From contig CALNZV010000012.1 in assembly GCA_942491115.1 (NCBI GenBank), forward strand, positions 1-64,000: a stretch of DNA of 64,000 bases. Direction: 5' to 3'. This DNA comes from CALNZV01 sp942491115. GTDB lineage: Bacteria > Desulfobacterota > Desulfobacteria > Desulfobacterales > UBA5852. Positions 61,041 through 64,000 of this stretch are shown here, piece after piece (positions within the stretch are counted from its first letter, which is position 1; every line of letters begins with the position of its first letter). A program made the translations under genes and the position numbers. The notes under the pieces are model-generated. The model was not told the DNA's origin. It did no database searches and worked only from the letters and a program-made list of their open reading frames with translations.

Positions 61041-62693
61041 TCAAATCTCAAAGTCGCCCCCCGGGGGATGGTTTTCGACGGTCTTGATGACGACCAAGGT
61101 GATGTCGTCTTCCTGAACCACCCCCAGGGAAAACCGCTTAACGTCGTCGATGATGGCCTTCAGGATGTCTCCAGCCCCGCGGTCCGCATTTTTCCGAATG
61201 GCTTCGAAAAACCGCTCCTTGCCGTAGAACGCCTTCTCTTGGTTGACGGACTCCCAGATGCCGTCGGTTCCGATGGCGATCACCGTGCCGTCCACCAGGC
61301 CGCGAGCCGCGTTTTCCTCGAAGAGATATTTCGGATCCAGACCCAGGGCGATTCCCCGTCCGCTGAGTTCAGTGAAACGGTCCGTGGCGGGGGAGTAGAC
61401 GACGGCCGGCGGATGCCCTGCCCTTGCCCAGGTGAGATCGCGGGTGTCGGGATTCAGGCGAAGGTAGAACAGGGTCATGAACCGGCCCGTATCCAGAACG
61501 TCGAGAACCAGGTGGCGGTTCAATTCCGCAAGGGAATCCGCCAGGGATTCGCAGGAGGACCGCTGGGCCTGCATCCGCAGGTGGGCCCTCGCCGTGGTCA
61601 TGAGCAGGGCGGCTTCGACCCCGTGGCCGGTCACATCCCCAACGATAATGTCCAGATGGGGATTCGGGCAGGTATCGCCGAACAGATAATCGAAATAGTC
61701 GCCTCCGATTTCCTGGCAGCTGAGGGTGCTTCCGGCGATGTCGAATCCTTCGATTCGAGGGCTGTTTTGGGGCAGCAGGTTCTTTTGCACTTCCCCCGCA
61801 AGGGCCAGTGAGCGCTTTTGATGGGTGATGTCGATAATGAAATACATGTAGCCGATGGTATCGCCCCTGTCGTCCTTCAAGATGTCCCCGTAGATCCGGA
61901 CGGGAATGGTCGACCCTTGTCGGGGCGCCAACCTTCCTTCCACATCCGCGAGGCGATAGGACAGGGGCTGCGTCCAATTGGCGGCCAGGTAGTCCCTGAA
62001 GTCGTCCGCGGCCAGATCGAGAGGGGATCTGCCGATCAGCTCCTCGCGGCTGTATCCCACAAGCCGGCAGAACGCCTCATTGGCATCGGCGATCTTGAAC
62101 CGGTTGTCGAGAAGGAGAAAGCCCTCTCCGGTGGTTTCGATGATCCGCCGGTATCTTTCTTCGCTCTTTTTCAGTTTGCGTTCGGCTTTCATCCGCTGAA
62201 GTTCAGCCGATGCGCGGTTGGCGAAGATCTTGAAAATGGCGACGGCCCTGGGCTCGTTGGGAATGGGCCGCCGGTCTAAAATGGCCAGATTTCCCAAAAC
62301 CTTCCCATTGTTGTCCACCAAGGGGATGCCCATGTAGCTGACGGCCCTGAACGCCTTGAGGGAGTCGCTGTGGGGAAAAAGGTCGATCACGTTTTTCGGG
62401 TAGTGGATCAGTTCCGTGGTGTCGATGACCGCCTGACAGGGGGTCCCGTCCACGGGAATTTCGAAGGTGTCGGTAAGCTCTCCGTCGACATAGAAGGCCA
62501 GGGCTTTCAGATGCCGCGTCTCCGCTATGAATTCGGTCACCCATGCGCTGAAGCTGCCCAGGGCTATGGACAGGCTCTGGACGAGCGATTCGAAAAACCG
62601 CTCCCCGGTATCCGTTGCCGTGCCCTCCAGAATGGCCCGAAGGACATCGTTTTCGTTCTCAAATCGAAGGGGGTGACGATCGTCTGCTTTCAT
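61041..62693 (-). CDS. GAF-PAS-PP2C (SpoIIE/RsbU) phosphatase
   Basis: 550 residues. The N-terminal GAF domain (about 20-170) has SFSAWVTEFIAETRHLKALA, ELIHYPKNVIDLFP and YMGIPLVDNNGKVLGNLAIL. A PAS domain with PAC (about 180-300) has ETTGEGFLLLDNRFKIADAN and YMYFIIDITHQKRS. The PP2C core has NLLPQNSPRIEGFDIAGS, EIGGDYFDYLF, VGDVTGHGVEAALLM, ARAGHPPAVVYS and VIAIGTDGIWES with EDDITLVVIK. Such proteins dephosphorylate anti-sigma antagonists or signalling partners; none is adjacent. ATG at 62693 has GGAAAGA upstream. Confidence 0.93.
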   Translation of the reverse strand: MKADDRHPLRFENENDVLRAILEGTATDTGERFFESLVQSLSIALGSFSAWVTEFIAETRHLKALAFYVDGELTDTFEIPVDGTPCQAVIDTTELIHYPKNVIDLFPHSDSLKAFRAVSYMGIPLVDNNGKVLGNLAILDRRPIPNEPRAVAIFKIFANRASAELQRMKAERKLKKSEERYRRIIETTGEGFLLLDNRFKIADANEAFCRLVGYSREELIGRSPLDLAADDFRDYLAANWTQPLSYRLADVEGRLAPRQGSTIPVRIYGDILKDDRGDTIGYMYFIIDITHQKRSLALAGEVQKNLLPQNSPRIEGFDIAGSTLSCQEIGGDYFDYLFGDTCPNPHLDIIVGDVTGHGVEAALLMTTARAHLRMQAQRSSCESLADSLAELNRHLVLDVLDTGRFMTLFYLRLNPDTRDLTWARAGHPPAVVYSPATDRFTELSGRGIALGLDPKYLFEENAARGLVDGTVIAIGTDGIWESVNQEKAFYGKERFFEAIRKNADRGAGDILKAIIDDVKRFSLGVVQEDDITLVVIKTVENHPPGGDFEI

Positions 62694-62867
62694 GGCGGCA
62701 TCTTTCCGGAAGGGGGGAACGAGCCAGGATCGGCACCCCCTTGCCAGGTGGATCCTGTCCCGGCATCGGTTCTCGGTCACCGTCGGGAGCCGGTCCCGTT
62801 CGACGGGTGTGACGCATACCGGTAGCGTAATCCCGATCGAGAAAACAATCAAGTGCGGCCGGCGCCC

Positions 62868-63731
62868 TCAGCACCGCTCGATGACGCCCGCGACGTAGCG
62901 CTGCAGCGCCGCCCCCCGGTTTGTGAACAGCCAGTCAACTTCCCGGCGCAACTCCCGATGAAGACAGGATACGGAAGCAATGAATCCGGTTCCGACACGC
63001 TGGCCGTGGCGATGATGCCGCCGGACCAGTTGCCGGCTGAGCAGGATATAATGGCCGGTGATGCCGCCGAAGCGTCTGGACAGGGCCAACCGGCTGAATC
63101 GCCCGGTCTGAAGCCTTGCAATCGGCAGCATCGCATCCCTTGGGACCACGTCAAATACGGAAAAGACCCCTGGATTGAGGGACATGAGGTGGAAGTCGCA
63201 GACCGGTGTCAGAGGGGCCAGCCGGTCCGCCAGGATCCGTTCCTGGCCCAGGGGGTCGGGGAAGGGTTCCTCCTTGAGCTCTATCATCAGATGGCAGCGG
63301 CGGCCGAAGCGGTCGACCATTTCTTCGAGGGAAGGGATGTCGGGAAAGCGGCGCCTCAGTCCGGCAAAGGTCAGACTGGATATGGTATCCGGCGCACCGA
63401 ATAGACGGCTCAGGTCCGGATCGTGGGACACCACCGGCACCTGATCGCGGGTCCAGCGAACGTCGAACTCGAGACCCCACACCCCGTCGTACAGGGCGGC
63501 CTCGAAGGCCGGGAGGGTGTTTTCGATCAAGCCGCCATTGGTCCATTCCCCTCGGTGGGAGACGATTTTGCATCTCGACAACTGTTCTTTGGATACGGAC
63601 GGGTAGGGCCGCTTCGAAGTGAACCGGTCGGCCAACTCCAGAAAAAGCGTTTCCAGGAAAGCGGTCAACCGCTGTCGTTTCGAATCGGCAGAAACCGCCG
63701 GCAGTCTGCAATCGGGGATACCCTGGGGCAT
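62868..63731 (-). CDS. Glycerophosphodiester phosphodiesterase
   Basis: 287 residues. GDPD motifs: VSHRGEWTNGGLIENTLPAF with the catalytic His and the ENT metal ligands, LEFDVRWTRDQVPVVSHDPD (metal Asp and second catalytic His), HLMIELKEEPFPD, and WLFTNRG at the C-terminus. The enzyme frees glycerol 3-phosphate from phospholipid head groups. There is no signal peptide, so it is likely cytoplasmic; the N-terminal 50 residues are an extension. It is 174 bp from the PP2C gene on the same strand. Confidence 0.9.
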   Translation of the reverse strand: MPQGIPDCRLPAVSADSKRQRLTAFLETLFLELADRFTSKRPYPSVSKEQLSRCKIVSHRGEWTNGGLIENTLPAFEAALYDGVWGLEFDVRWTRDQVPVVSHDPDLSRLFGAPDTISSLTFAGLRRRFPDIPSLEEMVDRFGRRCHLMIELKEEPFPDPLGQERILADRLAPLTPVCDFHLMSLNPGVFSVFDVVPRDAMLPIARLQTGRFSRLALSRRFGGITGHYILLSRQLVRRHHRHGQRVGTGFIASVSCLHRELRREVDWLFTNRGAALQRYVAGVIERC

Positions 63732-63897
63732 CGATGCCTCTCGGGGGATGGGGCCGGCATTACCTGCAGAGAAGGGCGATGAACAGGACCGCCTGCAGGT
63801 CCATTGATTCCATCGGCCCTGTGGTTACTTTGTAACAAAACCAACTTGATCGAGTCGATCCCGAAGATCAATCATTTTCTTGCAGGAGGGACTTCCA

Positions 63898-64000
63898 TTG
63901 GCCATCGATAAACGTCAGGTCAGCGACCAGGAGGTGGTGTTGTGGGACAACACCACGACGCGATTGCGCCGGTTCTGGGAAGACGGGCCGCTGGTTCTCG
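63898..64000 (+). CDS. Start of a gene leaving the window (possible peroxiredoxin-like protein)
   Basis: TTG at 63898 lies after a strong GCAGGAGGGAC site. The 34 visible codons read MAIDKRQVSDQEVVLWDNTT and continue TRLRRFWEDGPLVL. The DNTTTRLRRFWEDGPLVL pattern resembles the N-terminus of AhpC/TSA-type redoxins, where a cysteine loop follows, but that part lies outside the window. The assignment is tentative. Confidence 0.45.
   Translation, partial: MAIDKRQVSDQEVVLWDNTTTRLRRFWEDGPLVL

Noticed and set aside
1..64000. Insertion sequence, prophage, integrase or attachment site
   Set aside because: I looked for transposase and integrase motifs, terminal repeats and tRNA-adjacent junctions and found none; the sugar-acid island has no visible mobility gene.

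Overview
The window is about 64 kb of GC-rich DNA (above 60% by eye) from a Gram-negative bacterium. Outer-membrane and periplasmic features include a barrel-type protein, a lipobox lipoprotein, Tat and Sec signal peptides and MurJ. Redox genes suggest an anaerobic or microaerobic, menaquinone-using lineage: UbiE/MenG, a rubredoxin, a ferritin-like protein, a NapH-type polyferredoxin and a CooC-like ATPase. Together with bactofilins this best fits a Desulfobacterota (Deltaproteobacteria)-like host, but no rRNA or other taxonomic marker is present, so that is an inference. Gene density is high, many neighbours overlap by 4 bp, and I see no transposase, integrase, CRISPR array, rRNA or tRNA.

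Region by region. 1-6.3 kb: a MauE/DoxX-rhodanese pair, a TSUP exporter, UbiE, a zinc-ribbon coiled-coil protein with 66-bp tandem repeats, Hsp33 and two small envelope proteins. 6.7-13.5 kb: nudC followed, with 4-bp overlaps, by the complete ligase-associated DNA repair cassette (MBL-fold exonuclease, ATP-dependent ligase, Lhr-like helicase, PdeM). 13.5-17.6 kb: a leftward rubredoxin-Nudix-SDR operon diverging from a CooC-like ATPase plus a double-ABC (ModF-like) protein. 17.7-23.9 kb: PtsP, a ferritin-like protein, two bactofilins, a membrane-anchored gluzincin and a PatB/MalY aminotransferase. 24-29.8 kb: the glyoxylate shunt in the unusual order gph-aceK-aceB-aceA, with a perfect 19-nt palindrome upstream of aceB. 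30-35.5 kb: murJ, a polyferredoxin with a Tat-exported DUF362 protein, and an AEC permease.

36.2-51.7 kb is the most interesting part. It is a carbon-source island: a GntR regulator behind two palindromes, a tripartite tricarboxylate-type transporter (TctC-TctB-TctA), a decayed sugar isomerase, an intact TIM-barrel isomerase, a DUF1537 acid-sugar kinase, a class II aldolase and a PanB homologue. These face a leftward operon of otnK, otnC, an ABM-fold protein and a LeuB/tartrate-dehydrogenase-like enzyme. An SMP-30 lactonase, a second GntR regulator and a Gfo/Idh/MocA dehydrogenase follow. I read this as uptake and oxidation of a four-carbon (or hydroxymethyl-branched) sugar acid, giving DHAP through OtnK/OtnC. 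The usual isomerase OtnI is missing, and PanB and the aldolase are unexpected additions.

52-64 kb: a hybrid histidine kinase with a solute-binding sensor domain, a serine/threonine dehydratase, small secreted and zinc-ribbon proteins, a histidine phosphatase, an LbtU-like outer-membrane protein with an OmpR-type two-component system, a GAF-PAS-PP2C phosphatase, a glycerophosphodiesterase and the first 34 codons of a gene that leaves the window.
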